Assembly: GCF_000834055.1 (NCBI RefSeq)
Contig: NZ_JXSQ01000009.1
Location: 1 to 64,000 of the forward strand
Source: Leucobacter komagatae
GTDB taxonomy: Bacteria; Actinomycetota; Actinomycetes; Actinomycetales; Microbacteriaceae
Reading direction: 5' to 3'
DNA: 64,000 bases
The first letter of the stretch is position 1; each line of letters opens with the position of its first letter. Below are positions 51,891-61,813 of the stretch, in pieces. The position numbers and the translations under genes were made by a program. The notes below the pieces were generated by a model. That model searched no databases. It was not told where the DNA came from and saw only the letters and a program-made list of their open reading frames with translations.

Positions 51891-53225
51891 ATGACTCTCA
51901 CCGGCGGCCCTTCACTTCCGCAGGAGCGCAAGCTCGTCACCAGCATCCCCGGCCCGAAGTCGCAGGAGATGCTCGCACGCAAGAACGCAGCGGTTCCCGC
52001 CGGCGTCGGCGTTGCGCTCCCCGTCTCCATCGTCGCAGCAGGCGGCGGCGTCATGGTTGACATCGACGGCAACTCGCTCATCGACCTTGGTTCAGGCATC
52101 GCAGTGACCGGCGTCGGCAACTCGGCACCCGCCGTAGTCGAGGCAGTCACCGCGCAGGTCCAGCAGTTCACCCACACCTGCTTCACCGTCACCCCTTACG
52201 AGGGCTACATCGCCGTCGCCGAGAAGCTCAACGCGATCACCCCGGGCGACCACGAGAAGCGCACCGCGCTGTTCAACTCGGGCGCAGAGGCAGTAGAGAA
52301 CGCGATCAAGATCGCTCGCCACTTCACCAAGAAGAACGGCGTCGTTGTCTTCGATCACGCGTACCACGGCCGCACGAACCTCACGATGGGTATGACGGCG
52401 AAGAACATGCCGTACAAGGACGGATTCGGCCCGTTCGCCCCTGAGGTGCACCGCGTAGCGACCTCGTACCCGTACCGCGACGGCCTCACCGGCGCAGAGG
52501 CAGCGCAGGTTGCCATCACGCAGATCGAAAAGCAGGTCGGCGCGAACAACCTCGCAGCAATGATCATCGAGCCCATCCAGGGCGAGGGCGGATTCATTGC
52601 TCCGGCTGAGGGCTTCCTCCCCGCGCTGCAGGAGTGGGCAACCGCCAACGGCGTTGTCTTCATCCTCGACGAGGTGCAGACCGGCTTCGCTCGCACCGGA
52701 GACCTCTTCGCTGCGAACCACGAAGGCGTCGTTCCTGATCTCGTGACGACCGCTAAGGGCATCGCGGGCGGCCTTCCGCTGTCAGCAGTCACCGGCCGCG
52801 CCGAGATCATGGATTCGGCGCACGCAGGCGGCCTCGGCGGCACCTACGCAGGCAGCCCGATCGCGTGTGCAGCTGCCCTCGCAACGATCGACACCTACGA
52901 GGCAGAGAACCTTGCCGAGCGCGCAAGCGAGATCGGCGCGATCATCAGCGAGTTCTTCACCGAGCTGCAGAAGACCGACGACCGCATCGGAGATATCCGT
53001 GGCCGCGGCGCAATGATGGCAGTCGAGTTCGTCGAGTCGGGCACCAAGACCCCGGCTGCCGCGCTCACCGGCGCGATCGCGAAGCACGCAGGGAACGAGG
53101 GCGTCATTCTCCTCACCTGCGGCACCTACGGCAACGTCGTACGTTTCCTGCCGCCGCTGTCGATCTCGGACGACCTGCTGCGCGAGGCGCTCCAGATCGT
53201 TGCCGACGCACTCGCAGCGAACTAA
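51891..53225 (+). CDS. gabT: 4-aminobutyrate aminotransferase
   Basis: Encodes 444 residues from the ATG at 51891 with AAGGAG upstream. Class III aminotransferase motifs: FNSGAEAVENAIKIAR, FDHAYHGRTNLTMGMT, IIEPIQGEGGF, FILDEVQTGFARTG and the PLP lysine in VTTAKGIAGGLPLSAVTG. Converts GABA and 2-oxoglutarate to succinate semialdehyde and glutamate. GabD follows after 45 bases. Alanine codons include many GCA, unlike the GCG/GCC-rich neighbours, which may reflect high expression. Confidence 0.95.
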   Translation: MTLTGGPSLPQERKLVTSIPGPKSQEMLARKNAAVPAGVGVALPVSIVAAGGGVMVDIDGNSLIDLGSGIAVTGVGNSAPAVVEAVTAQVQQFTHTCFTVTPYEGYIAVAEKLNAITPGDHEKRTALFNSGAEAVENAIKIARHFTKKNGVVVFDHAYHGRTNLTMGMTAKNMPYKDGFGPFAPEVHRVATSYPYRDGLTGAEAAQVAITQIEKQVGANNLAAMIIEPIQGEGGFIAPAEGFLPALQEWATANGVVFILDEVQTGFARTGDLFAANHEGVVPDLVTTAKGIAGGLPLSAVTGRAEIMDSAHAGGLGGTYAGSPIACAAALATIDTYEAENLAERASEIGAIISEFFTELQKTDDRIGDIRGRGAMMAVEFVESGTKTPAAALTGAIAKHAGNEGVILLTCGTYGNVVRFLPPLSISDDLLREALQIVADALAAN

Positions 53226-53270
53226 CTCCCGGTAACCCGCAGCAACACCAGGCTGAAAGGACACCCAATC

Positions 53271-54737
53271 ATGGCTCTCAAGCCCAACGAACAGGAACTC
53301 CTCGACCGCGTCCCATCAGGGCTCGCGATTGGTGGCAAGTGGGAGGACTCCACCTCCGGCGCGACCTTCGACGTTCGCGATCCAGCAACGGGCGAGGTCA
53401 TCAAGACCATCGCTGATGCAACGGTAGAAGACGCGGTGCGCGCACTCGACTCGGCAGTTGCCGTGCAGGACGAGTGGGCAGCAACGTCGACGCGTGAGCG
53501 CTCGAGCATTCTCCGCCGCGCATTCGATCTCCTCATGGAGCGCAAGGAAGAGTTCGCGCTGCTCATGGCTATGGAGATGGGCAAGCCCATCGCTGAAGCC
53601 CGCGGCGAAGTGAACTACGGCGGCGAGTTCCTCCGCTGGTTCTCGGAAGAAGCTGTGCGCGTGCGCGGCGACTACCGTCCGAACCCAGAGGGAACAGGCA
53701 ACATGGTTGTCTCGCACATCCCCGTCGGGCCGTGCTACTTCATCACGCCGTGGAACTTCCCCCTCGCAATGGCGACCCGCAAGATCGCTCCGGCCCTCGC
53801 AGCGGGTTGCACCGTCGTTATCAAGCCGGCAGCGCTCACGCCCCTCACGACTATGTTCTTCGCGCAGCTGCTCGAGGATGCAGGCCTCCCGGCCGGCGTC
53901 GTGAACGTGGTGCAGACGTCGAAGTCGAGTGCGCAGTCGAGCGCGCTACTCTCCGACACCCGCCTGCGCAAGCTCTCGTTCACCGGCTCAACCCCGGTCG
54001 GCGTGACGCTGCTTCAGGCCGCCGCACAGAACGTGCTTCGCACCTCGATGGAGCTCGGCGGCAACGCCCCGTTCGTCGTGTTCGAAGACGCTGACCTTGA
54101 CAAGGCAGTGGAGGGCGTACTGCTCGCGAAGTTCCGCAACATCGGCCAGGCATGCACCGCTGCGAACCGCATCATCGTGCACGAGTCCGTCGCTGACGAG
54201 TTCGCTCGTCGTGTCGGCGAGAAGGTCTCGGCAATGTCGATCGGCCGCGGCGCGGACGAGGGCAACGACATCGGCGCGCTTGTCGAGGAGAAGGCAGTCG
54301 CAAACACGGCTCGTCTCGTCGCAGACGCAGTGGAAACCGGCGGGACCATCGTCACCGGTGGCGAAGCGATCGATGGCCCAGGCTACTTCTTCCAGCCGAC
54401 GGTTATTGACAAGCTCAGCCCGCAGTCGGCGATCATGCGCGAGGAAATCTTCGGTCCGGTCCTCGGCATCATCCGCTTCTCCACCGAGGAGGAAGCAATC
54501 GAGCTCGCGAACGCGACCGAGTACGGCCTCGTCAGCTACGTCTTCACCGAGAACATCGCTCGGGGACACCGCATGATCGAGAAGCTCGAAACCGGCATGA
54601 TGGGCCTGAACACCGGCATCGTCTCGAACGCTGCAGCACCGTTTGGCGGGCTGAAGCAGTCGGGCATCGGCCGCGAGGGTGGCTTCGAGGGCATCCACGA
54701 GTTCCTCTCAACGAAGTACACGCTCATCCCGCGCTAG
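53271..54737 (+). CDS. gabD: Succinate-semialdehyde dehydrogenase
   Basis: Encodes 488 residues. Aldehyde dehydrogenase motifs: TPWNFPLAMATRKIAPALAA, SFTGSTPVGVTLL, MELGGNAPFVVFED with the general base Glu, and the catalytic Cys in GQACTAANRI. The C-terminal SGIGREGGFEGIHEFLSTKY is typical. Oxidises succinate semialdehyde to succinate, completing the GABA shunt after GabT. Followed by a strong hairpin. Confidence 0.95.
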   Translation: MALKPNEQELLDRVPSGLAIGGKWEDSTSGATFDVRDPATGEVIKTIADATVEDAVRALDSAVAVQDEWAATSTRERSSILRRAFDLLMERKEEFALLMAMEMGKPIAEARGEVNYGGEFLRWFSEEAVRVRGDYRPNPEGTGNMVVSHIPVGPCYFITPWNFPLAMATRKIAPALAAGCTVVIKPAALTPLTTMFFAQLLEDAGLPAGVVNVVQTSKSSAQSSALLSDTRLRKLSFTGSTPVGVTLLQAAAQNVLRTSMELGGNAPFVVFEDADLDKAVEGVLLAKFRNIGQACTAANRIIVHESVADEFARRVGEKVSAMSIGRGADEGNDIGALVEEKAVANTARLVADAVETGGTIVTGGEAIDGPGYFFQPTVIDKLSPQSAIMREEIFGPVLGIIRFSTEEEAIELANATEYGLVSYVFTENIARGHRMIEKLETGMMGLNTGIVSNAAAPFGGLKQSGIGREGGFEGIHEFLSTKYTLIPR

Positions 54738-54761
54738 TTCACAGCGCTGAGCGGTAATACG

Positions 54762-54794
54762 AGTGCGGCCCGGGTCAATGACCCGGGCCGCACT
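54762..54794 (+). terminator. Terminator of gabTD
   Basis: Perfect 15-bp arms (AGTGCGGCCCGGGTC at 54762-54776 and its complement at 54780-54794), loop AAT, 24 bases after the gabD stop and before the convergent rsmD. Confidence 0.85.
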
Positions 54795-54976
54795 TGTGCG
54801 TTGCGGCCCGGGGCTGATGTGGGCGGGGCGCGTGAGCAGGGGGAGAGGATCCGCGATTCCTCTGCAAACGGCGGAAGTGAGGCCGTTTCCCTCGGATTTC
54901 GCACTAAGGAACGCCGTTAACCGAGATATCGCAGCGCGCCCGGGCCGAGATGCTGGCCGGGCACGCGGATCGATGC

Positions 54977-55612
54977 CTACGGAGTTGCTGGCTCCGACCA
55001 CCACAGGACAGTTTCACCGTAGGCGCGATCTCGAATGGGTACGAGGCCGTGAGGGAGCGTCGGTTCGGGGGAGCGGCTGCTCCGCTCAACGAGCACGATT
55101 GCGTCGGGCTTGAGGAGCGGGGCGAGCGAGGTGAGGTTCGCGGTGAGCTCCGCCTCGCTGAGATCGTACGGCGGGTCGAGGAGCGCGACGTCCCACGTCT
55201 TGCGAGCGGCTGCGCCCGCATCGGGGCCAAGCTTCGACAGCTCGCGGTCGAGGAACGTCTGCACAGCGTGACGTTCGATTTTCACCGTCGGCGAAGGTGC
55301 TGGGGATGCATCGCGCGCAGCCTTTCCTGCTCCCCAGGCTTGAAGTACGGTGGTCGCGTTTCGCGAAGCGACTCCCGCAGCCTGAGGGTGTTTCTCAACG
55401 AGCGTCACCGCCGCCGCACCCCTGCTCGCTGCCTCAAGCCCGAGCGCCCCAGAGCCGGCGTAGAGGTCGAGCACGTGTGCCCCGTCGATAACTCCCCACG
55501 ACTCCAGCGCAGAGAAGATGGCCTCGCGGACGCGGTCGCTTGTTGGTCGAGTGCCAGCCTTGGGTACTTCGAGCCTGAGTGATCCCGCCCGGCCCGCGAT
55601 AATCCGTGTCAC
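54977..55612 (-). CDS. rsmD: 16S rRNA (guanine(966)-N(2))-methyltransferase
   Basis: 211 residues. Starts TRIIAGRAGSLRLEVPK, then GTRPTSDRVREAIFSALESW, SAM site VLDLYAGSGALGLEAASRGA, and catalytic DPPYDL (NPPY type). Methylates G966 of 16S rRNA in the small subunit. The upstream phosphatase gene ends 3 bases away on the same strand, so they may be co-transcribed. Confidence 0.93.
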   Translation of the reverse strand: MTRIIAGRAGSLRLEVPKAGTRPTSDRVREAIFSALESWGVIDGAHVLDLYAGSGALGLEAASRGAAAVTLVEKHPQAAGVASRNATTVLQAWGAGKAARDASPAPSPTVKIERHAVQTFLDRELSKLGPDAGAAARKTWDVALLDPPYDLSEAELTANLTSLAPLLKPDAIVLVERSSRSPEPTLPHGLVPIRDRAYGETVLWWSEPATP

Positions 55613-55615
55613 GGG

Positions 55616-56467
55616 TCAACCCGCCGAAACGAAGCGGTCGCGCAGCACCTCGAGGCGATGCGCGTCGAGGCCGAGACCACGCGTGAAGTACTCCTCGATG
55701 GTGCCGTAGCTTGCACGCATCGCGTCGAACGCAGCTTCAAGCATCTCGGGCTGCACAGTGAGTACGGGGCGGAGCACATCGGGATCGATCCCGTGTGCCT
55801 CGGCGCGTGCGAGCATCGGTTCGATCATTGGCAGGATGTCGGTGTTCGTGAGCAAGTAGTCCGCAACAATGGTCGCCTCATCTGCGCCGAGCAGCGCAAG
55901 GAAGGACGCAGCGGCCCACCCCGTGCGATCCTTACCCGCTGAGCAGTGAAAGAGCGTTGGAGCGTAGTCGCCCTCCTCGGTGAGCGCACTGTAGAACTCC
56001 CGGTATGCAAGCAGGGCAGAGTCGGCTGTGACAAAGTGCCGGTAGGAGTCCTGCAGCAGCGCGATGCCGCGGCCGCCGCCGATAGTTTCAGTGATCCCGC
56101 GCACGACCTCCGCGGCCTTCTCTGGCGAGAGTTCGCGCTGGCCTCGGTCACCGGGCATACCGATGTGCGCAAGGCTTGCAGCGATGCTGTTCGGCTGGTC
56201 GCCGAGCACATCAAAACTCACGCCCACGATTGCATCTGGGAGCACATCCGGTGCGCTCTTTCGTTCACCCGCGGTGCGGAGGTCAGCGACGCGCCGGATC
56301 CCGAGATCGATCAGCGTTGCGCTGTCTTCCTCGGAGAGTGCCCCGAGCGTCGCGGAACGGAAGATCGTGCCGTGAGCAACGGTGCCGCCCGCCACGGGGA
56401 GGCCACCGAGGGATCGAAAATTGGGAACGGTTGCGAGATGGACGCGGCGGTCTGAAAGTTCGGTCAC
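55616..56467 (-). CDS. Tyrosine-protein phosphatase family protein (PtpB-like)
   Basis: Encodes 283 residues. NFRSLGG then TIFRSATLGALSEEDSATLI at the N-terminus and the P-loop HCSAGKDRTGWAAA (Cys175, Arg181, CX5R) identify the Y_phosphatase3 family that includes mycobacterial PtpB and lipid phosphatases. No signal peptide. Substrate unknown: phosphotyrosine or phosphoinositide. Confidence 0.9.
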   Translation of the reverse strand: MTELSDRRVHLATVPNFRSLGGLPVAGGTVAHGTIFRSATLGALSEEDSATLIDLGIRRVADLRTAGERKSAPDVLPDAIVGVSFDVLGDQPNSIAASLAHIGMPGDRGQRELSPEKAAEVVRGITETIGGGRGIALLQDSYRHFVTADSALLAYREFYSALTEEGDYAPTLFHCSAGKDRTGWAAASFLALLGADEATIVADYLLTNTDILPMIEPMLARAEAHGIDPDVLRPVLTVQPEMLEAAFDAMRASYGTIEEYFTRGLGLDAHRLEVLRDRFVSAG

Positions 56468-56473
56468 CTCTTC

Positions 56474-56510
56474 AGACTACTCCCGGTCACTCAGAAACCG
56501 GGAGTAGTCT
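56474..56510 (-). terminator. Terminator of second surface protein gene
   Basis: Arms AGACTACTCCCGGT (56474-56487) and ACCGGGAGTAGTCT (56497-56510), perfect, 9-base loop, starting 9 bases after the stop at 56519. It also lies in the promoter region of the phosphatase gene. Confidence 0.75.
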
Positions 56511-56518
56511 GCGGCAGG

Positions 56519-59068
56519 TTATCCGCGAAACCTGTTGCTGCGCCGTCCGCTCGCGACCATGAGTCCCGCACCGGCAGCGAGCAGGATCGCGCTTCCTGCA
56601 AGCAGCCCCCAGTTTGCGCCGCTGCCCGACACGCTCAGGTGATCGTCGGTGGCGGGTGCTGGGCTGGGAGGGCCAGCAGGACCGTTGGGATCCTCTGGGT
56701 CACCAAGATCTTCAGGATCGTTGGGGTCGTCAGGATCGTCTGGGTCGTCAGGATCGTCTGGGTCCTCCGGGTCGACAGGAGGAGCTACCTGGGCTACCTC
56801 GTATACGTAGCTGACCTTGGTCGCCTCAACGGCAAACACGCCCTCGGCGGCTCCGTCAATGCGGAGGAGTTCGTAGCCGTCGAACTCGAGGCGCTCGGTC
56901 GTGTACGGAGCCCCGATGGCACCGCGCAGCGTGAGCGGGTCGCCGAGCTGGTCGCCTGCGTCATCGACGTACTCGACCGTTACGCTGCCCTCGGTAATAG
57001 GTGGCTCGCGCTGTTCCCACTGGGCGAACAGTTGGATACGTTCCGCCTGGAGCGAGATGTCGCCCGGCTGGTAGGAAGTACCCGAGCCGTCGGCGCTCGT
57101 GTTCCAGCCGGTGAATTCCATATCGGCCGGTGTAGTTGTTGGGGGCGCCTCCGTCTGCACGACCGATCCGACTGGGGCGATCGCCCACACAATCGCCACC
57201 TCATCGCTGTTGCGCTGCACGATGCGGTTGCCGTCGAACGGCGCGTTCTCGTATGATTCCCAGTCGCCACCGTTCGGGTCAAATCTCACGATCGACTGCT
57301 GCACTGAGCCGGCGTGGGCGGGCTGGGCGACGGGGTAGCCGCGCTGGTCGGAGGCGATGCCAGCGGCAGCGGGGTATACGCCCCAGGCAATCCCGGTGAG
57401 TTCTTCCCCATCTGCCGGGTGGATCACGAAGGTGCCAGGAGTCTGCGTCAGGCTCGCGTTCGGGTCCCCAGCAACAACGCTGCTCCCGTTCGGTGCAGGG
57501 GCGGGTGTGTCGGTGCCGAGGACCAGGGCCGCGTTGATCACGGTCCTGTCGATGGCTTTCCCGTTGTCCACACCGATGTTGCTCGCCAGCGCCGCCGCCG
57601 GATCATCGGAGTCTGGTGAGATGATGCCAGCCTCAGCGTTCACCTGCCTGTATGCGCTCGTGGCTGGGGAGGCCCCTCGAGAGTCGAGCGTGTCGTTTCC
57701 GACAAAGAGATTGTGCGAGAGCGTGAGCGGCTGCACGGGGAGGGCAGCCTTGTCGCCGGCTGCGGAGACCGCGCCGCCGCGCTGCGTTGGCACAAGAACC
57801 AGATTGCCACGCTCGGCGATGTTGTTGATGAAGGTGTTGTGGAGCAGTGTCACCGGAGTGCCGAACGCCTCGATCGCGCCGCCGCCGCTGTTGTTGTCTA
57901 CCGGGCTCTGCAGCCCCCGCGCGACGTTCTCAAAAAACGTACTGTTTTCGACGATGAACGAGGAACCCACCCCAGACTGCGCAAGAATCGCGCCGCCCTC
58001 GTCGCCTGCAGAGTTTCCGGTGAACGTCGTGCCCGTGATTCGGGTCTGCCCTGTCTGTTGCCCGGTGATCGGACGCTCGTTGACGGCGATAGCACCGCCG
58101 TCGTTGAGGGTGCTGTTGTTGCCAGCAATCGGCACGGTATTACGTTCGAATACACTGTCGCGGATGGTGAGCGTTCCGTCCATCTGATGGAACGCGATAG
58201 CGCCGCCGCGAGTGGTCGACAGATTGTCAGCGAACACCGACCGTTCGATGGTGAGGTGCGACTTGCCCTGAAGGCGGATGGCGCCGCCACTGTAGCCCGA
58301 TGACGTTCCGTGGTTTTTCGCGAATGAGGAATCCGTGATTGTCGCAGCGATGCCGGTGGGCAGGCCGATGGCAGCGCTGTTGCCCGCGCGATTTCCGAGA
58401 AAGCTGGATCGTGTGACGTCGAGCGTTGCAACCCCCGCCAGGGCAAGTCCACTCGATCCGTCGATTCCAGAAAACTCGGAGTCTGACACCTCGACGGCGC
58501 CGATTCCTTCGATGCTCACACCGCCACCGCTCGTTCCGCCAGGAGCGCCAGCCGGGTTCGTTGGATTGTGGCCGATGAATGCGAGGCCATTGAGCGTCAG
58601 CGACTGGGCGGAGCTGCCCGAGAATCGGACGTGGGGGCCGGTAGTCCCGGCTTGGAGGGTGACCCGTGTCCGTGGAACCGCGCCCGTGAGGGTGAGTTCG
58701 ACGCCGGCGGGGAGCGCGATGCTCTGCGTGCCGTCTGTCGCGGCGAAGTCCTCCGCAATCACGATCTCCGCCGGCCCGGGCTCGAGCGCTTCGACCGCAC
58801 GTTTCAGTGCAGCCATGTCGCTCACCGCGCCGTCGTCGCTGACAGCGAAGCCTTCCGGCGCGGTGTCGTCCGCGCCGGGTGATTCGTCAGTAGTGTCGGT
58901 CGCTCCGCTTTCCAAGCTTTGAGGCTCCTCAGCGCGCTCTTGCGGGCTCACGGGCGTGCCTTCGGTCGCGGCGGATGCGGGTGGCACGGGCGATGTCGCG
59001 CCGAGCATGCCAACGACGAGCAGAGTGCTCAAGCCGCCGGCGAGTAGGAACGGTGACTTCTTGAGCAT
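56519..59068 (-). CDS. Large cell-surface protein, paralogue of the one at 13.3 kb
   Basis: 849 residues from the ATG at 59068 with GGAGAA upstream; the frame is open further but that lacks signal character. Signal peptide ending PPASAA; Glu/Asp-rich linker; beta-helix with the same repeats as the first protein (FLGNRAGNSAAIGLPTG, GGAIAFHQMDG, QPLTLSHNLFVGND); InlB-like module (FDPNGGDWESY, GWNTSADGSGTSYQPG); one MucBP-like module instead of two; then a Asp-Pro repeat stalk (DDPDDPDDPDDPNDPED). The C-terminus has LSVSG (811-815), a hydrophobic span and GRRSNRFRG, an atypical sorting signal. Likely wall-anchored adhesin-like protein. Confidence 0.86.
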   Translation of the reverse strand: MLKKSPFLLAGGLSTLLVVGMLGATSPVPPASAATEGTPVSPQERAEEPQSLESGATDTTDESPGADDTAPEGFAVSDDGAVSDMAALKRAVEALEPGPAEIVIAEDFAATDGTQSIALPAGVELTLTGAVPRTRVTLQAGTTGPHVRFSGSSAQSLTLNGLAFIGHNPTNPAGAPGGTSGGGVSIEGIGAVEVSDSEFSGIDGSSGLALAGVATLDVTRSSFLGNRAGNSAAIGLPTGIAATITDSSFAKNHGTSSGYSGGAIRLQGKSHLTIERSVFADNLSTTRGGAIAFHQMDGTLTIRDSVFERNTVPIAGNNSTLNDGGAIAVNERPITGQQTGQTRITGTTFTGNSAGDEGGAILAQSGVGSSFIVENSTFFENVARGLQSPVDNNSGGGAIEAFGTPVTLLHNTFINNIAERGNLVLVPTQRGGAVSAAGDKAALPVQPLTLSHNLFVGNDTLDSRGASPATSAYRQVNAEAGIISPDSDDPAAALASNIGVDNGKAIDRTVINAALVLGTDTPAPAPNGSSVVAGDPNASLTQTPGTFVIHPADGEELTGIAWGVYPAAAGIASDQRGYPVAQPAHAGSVQQSIVRFDPNGGDWESYENAPFDGNRIVQRNSDEVAIVWAIAPVGSVVQTEAPPTTTPADMEFTGWNTSADGSGTSYQPGDISLQAERIQLFAQWEQREPPITEGSVTVEYVDDAGDQLGDPLTLRGAIGAPYTTERLEFDGYELLRIDGAAEGVFAVEATKVSYVYEVAQVAPPVDPEDPDDPDDPDDPDDPNDPEDLGDPEDPNGPAGPPSPAPATDDHLSVSGSGANWGLLAGSAILLAAGAGLMVASGRRSNRFRG

Positions 59069-59466
59069 TCCGGATTCTCCATGGGTAGGAACTGTTGTGT
59101 GGCGTGGCGCTGTCATGCTGTCGAGGCTCTGATACTGGCGCTGCCGTGAAGTTGGCGCCGCCCCGTTGTCCCTACCGGTGAGCGCGGTCGAGTGGGCGAC
59201 TACAGTTCCTTGGCAGCTCAGAGAGCCCGCCCGCATATCCGCCGTCCCAACACTGCGACACGAGCGAGCATAGGAGCCTCATGCGCGACTACTGCAGGAT
59301 CGAGGCGCAGTTGAGCGGAGAAGCCGAGGAACAGGCGAAGAGGACTGCGAAATTGAGTATCCGCGGCGAACTACTCAGCCAGCGGATCTCCGCGCGCTTC
59401 CCCGGGAGTCACGAACTCCCCGAGATTTCGCCACCGAGTGTCTGCGGCTCGCGCTAGCCTAAAGGT
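59069..59466. other. 398-base intergenic region
   Basis: Separates the leftward surface protein gene and rightward recG, so it holds two promoters. A 58-codon frame (59281-59457, plus strand, MRDYCRIEAQLSGEAEE...) is present but matches nothing I know and is probably chance. No hairpin or RNA gene is apparent. Confidence 0.5.
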
Positions 59467-61671
59467 ATGACTCGCGTGACACTCGATACCCCACTGAGTG
59501 GGATTATCGGTGGGAAGAGCGCGAAGCCGTTCGAGAAGGCCTTCGGCGTCAGCACAGCTGAGGAGCTCCTCTGGCACCTCCCACGCAGGTATTCGCGTCG
59601 CGGTGAACTTACGCCGCTCACCGGGTTGCCGGTTGGCGAACAGGTCACCGTTGTCGCGCAGGTGCTTGACGTGCAGGTGCGCCGGATGCAGCGCCGCCCA
59701 GGGCAGATTGTTGAGGCCCGGATCACCGACGGTGTCGGCACGCTTACTCTCACCTTCTTCAACCAGGGGTTTCGAGCGAAAGAGCTTCGTGCCGGGCGGC
59801 AGGGCATTTTTGCTGGCAAGGTGTCGGAGTATCGGGGGGCCTACCAGCTGCAGCACCCCGACTATGAGTTCTTCGACGCCGACGAAGAGGTGCCGGGCGG
59901 TGCCCAACTCGAAGAAGCCGCAGCGAAAGCGTGGGCGGAGACGCCCGTGCCGATCTACCCCGCGACCTCGCAGCTGCCGAGCTGGACGATTGCTCGCTCC
60001 GTCGAGATGGTGCTTGACGCGCTCGCAGAAGTTCCTGATCCGCTTCCCCCTGAGCTGCTTCGCTCAGAAGACGTGTTGCCGCTCGGCGCGGCGTTGGAGA
60101 AGGCTCACCGGCCACGCAATGATGCCGACTGGCGCGCAGCGCAGCGCAGCCTGAAGTTCCGCGAGGCGTTTGACCTGCAGCTCGCGCTCCTGCACAGGAG
60201 AAGGCAGCAGTCAGCGGAGCCGAGTGCGCCGCGCGCTGCAGGGGTGCTGCTCGAACGGTTCGACGCGGCACTGCCGTTTACGTTGACGGGGGACCAGCTC
60301 GCCGTTGGCGGCGTCATTAGCGACGAACTGGCGCTCCCGCACCCCATGCACCGTCTGCTTCAGGGCGAGGTCGGTTCAGGCAAGACGCTCGTTGCCCTGC
60401 GAGCGATGCTGCAGGTAGCGCAGTCCGGTGGCCAGAGCGCGCTGCTCGCGCCGACCGAGGTTCTCGCGTCGCAGCACTTCCGTTCGGTCATTGAGGCCCT
60501 TGGCTCTGATCTCGCTGCGGCATTGAACCCGGTGCTCATTACCGGCCGAATGCCCGCCCCCGAGCGGCGCCGTGCACTGCTGTCGCTCGCTTCGGGAAAC
60601 GCCCTCATTGCGGTTGGTACTCACGCGCTGATGAGCGAAGGGGTGACGTTCTACGATCTCGGGCTGACCGTCATTGATGAGCAGCACCGGTTTGGCGTCG
60701 ACCAGCGTGAGGCGTTGCGGCAGAAGGGCACTCAGCCGCACGTGCTCGCGATGACCGCGACGCCAATCCCGCGCACCGTTGCGCTCACCGCCTTCGGTGA
60801 CCTTGAGACCCTCACCATCAGGGAGCTGCCTCCCGGGCGGCAGGGGATCGAGACGTTCGTTGTGCCGGAAATCGAGATGCCACGGCGTGCAGCTCGAGTG
60901 TGGGAGCGCGCCGCGGAAGACGTCGTCGCAGGCCGGCAGGTGTATGTCGTGTGTCCGGCTATCTCCGGGGGCACATCGCCGAGCCTCGAAGAGGGCGTCG
61001 GAGAAGCGGCCGACCCGCTCCCAGCCGATGCCCCGGCTGCCGGGCCGCAGGCCGCGAAGCGACCGCTCGCGAACGTCACCGATTCGGTGGCGGAAATCCG
61101 CGCGATGCCGCAGTTCTCAGGAATGCGCGTCGAAGCGTTGAGCGGAGATCTACCCGGGCCAGAGAAGGACCGGATCATGAGCGAGTTCGCTTCTGGTGCG
61201 ATCAATGTGCTCGTCGCGACGACGGTCATTGAGGTCGGGGTGAACGTGCCGAACGCGTCGATCATGATTGTGCGCGACGCAGACAGGTTCGGAGTCTCCC
61301 AGCTGCACCAGCTCCGCGGCAGGGTGGGGCGCGGTGCGCACAGCGGGTTGTGTCTCCTCATGAGCGTTGCGGAGCAGGGCACGACGGCGCGCGAGCGGAT
61401 CGAGGCCGTCGCGGCAACGAGCGACGGTTTTGTGCTCGCAGAAATCGATCTCGAACTCCGCCGCGAGGGTGACATTCTCGGGACGCTGCAGTCCGGGGGA
61501 AGGTCCACACTGAAGCTGCTTCGCGTCACCCACGACGGCGACCTGATTGCGCACGCCCGCGACCTCGCTGGCGCGCTGCTCGACGTCGATCCGCAGCTGC
61601 TTGGCCATCCCGGCCTCGCCGCGACGATCGAACGGGAAGAAACGCACCTCGAAAACCTCGCAAAGTCGTAA
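59467..61671 (+). CDS. recG: ATP-dependent DNA helicase RecG
   Basis: Encodes 734 residues. Wedge OB-domain (VVAQVLDVQVRRMQRRPGQI), then Walker A LLQGEVGSGKTLVAL, APTEVLASQHF, the DExH box VIDEQHRFGVDQREALR, MTATPIPRTVALTAFGD and the helicase-C motif QLHQLRGRVGRGAHSGLCLL. Remodels stalled replication forks and Holliday junctions. An insert rich in Ala/Pro/Gly (~residues 500-535, SGGTSPSLEEGVGEAADPLP) is longer than usual. Confidence 0.96.
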   Translation: MTRVTLDTPLSGIIGGKSAKPFEKAFGVSTAEELLWHLPRRYSRRGELTPLTGLPVGEQVTVVAQVLDVQVRRMQRRPGQIVEARITDGVGTLTLTFFNQGFRAKELRAGRQGIFAGKVSEYRGAYQLQHPDYEFFDADEEVPGGAQLEEAAAKAWAETPVPIYPATSQLPSWTIARSVEMVLDALAEVPDPLPPELLRSEDVLPLGAALEKAHRPRNDADWRAAQRSLKFREAFDLQLALLHRRRQQSAEPSAPRAAGVLLERFDAALPFTLTGDQLAVGGVISDELALPHPMHRLLQGEVGSGKTLVALRAMLQVAQSGGQSALLAPTEVLASQHFRSVIEALGSDLAAALNPVLITGRMPAPERRRALLSLASGNALIAVGTHALMSEGVTFYDLGLTVIDEQHRFGVDQREALRQKGTQPHVLAMTATPIPRTVALTAFGDLETLTIRELPPGRQGIETFVVPEIEMPRRAARVWERAAEDVVAGRQVYVVCPAISGGTSPSLEEGVGEAADPLPADAPAAGPQAAKRPLANVTDSVAEIRAMPQFSGMRVEALSGDLPGPEKDRIMSEFASGAINVLVATTVIEVGVNVPNASIMIVRDADRFGVSQLHQLRGRVGRGAHSGLCLLMSVAEQGTTARERIEAVAATSDGFVLAEIDLELRREGDILGTLQSGGRSTLKLLRVTHDGDLIAHARDLAGALLDVDPQLLGHPGLAATIEREETHLENLAKS

Positions 61672-61813
61672 GGCGCTACCTCGCAAGGCTGATGGGCAAG
61701 GCGCTGAGACGGTACCCAGGTACCACTGCATTAATACTCGAGTGGGATACGGTGCGAAGCAAGAGTTTCTAAGCTGAAGGCATACGCTCAACCTCTCTCG
61801 CAAAGGAGACACC

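Noticed and set aside
56690-56780. Short regular repeats resembling a CRISPR-like array
   Set aside because: Period of 9-18 bases, no spacers, and in frame with a Asp-Pro repeat of a surface protein.
59281-59457. 58-codon plus-strand frame before recG
   Set aside because: No ribosome site, no known domain and composition like non-coding sequence.
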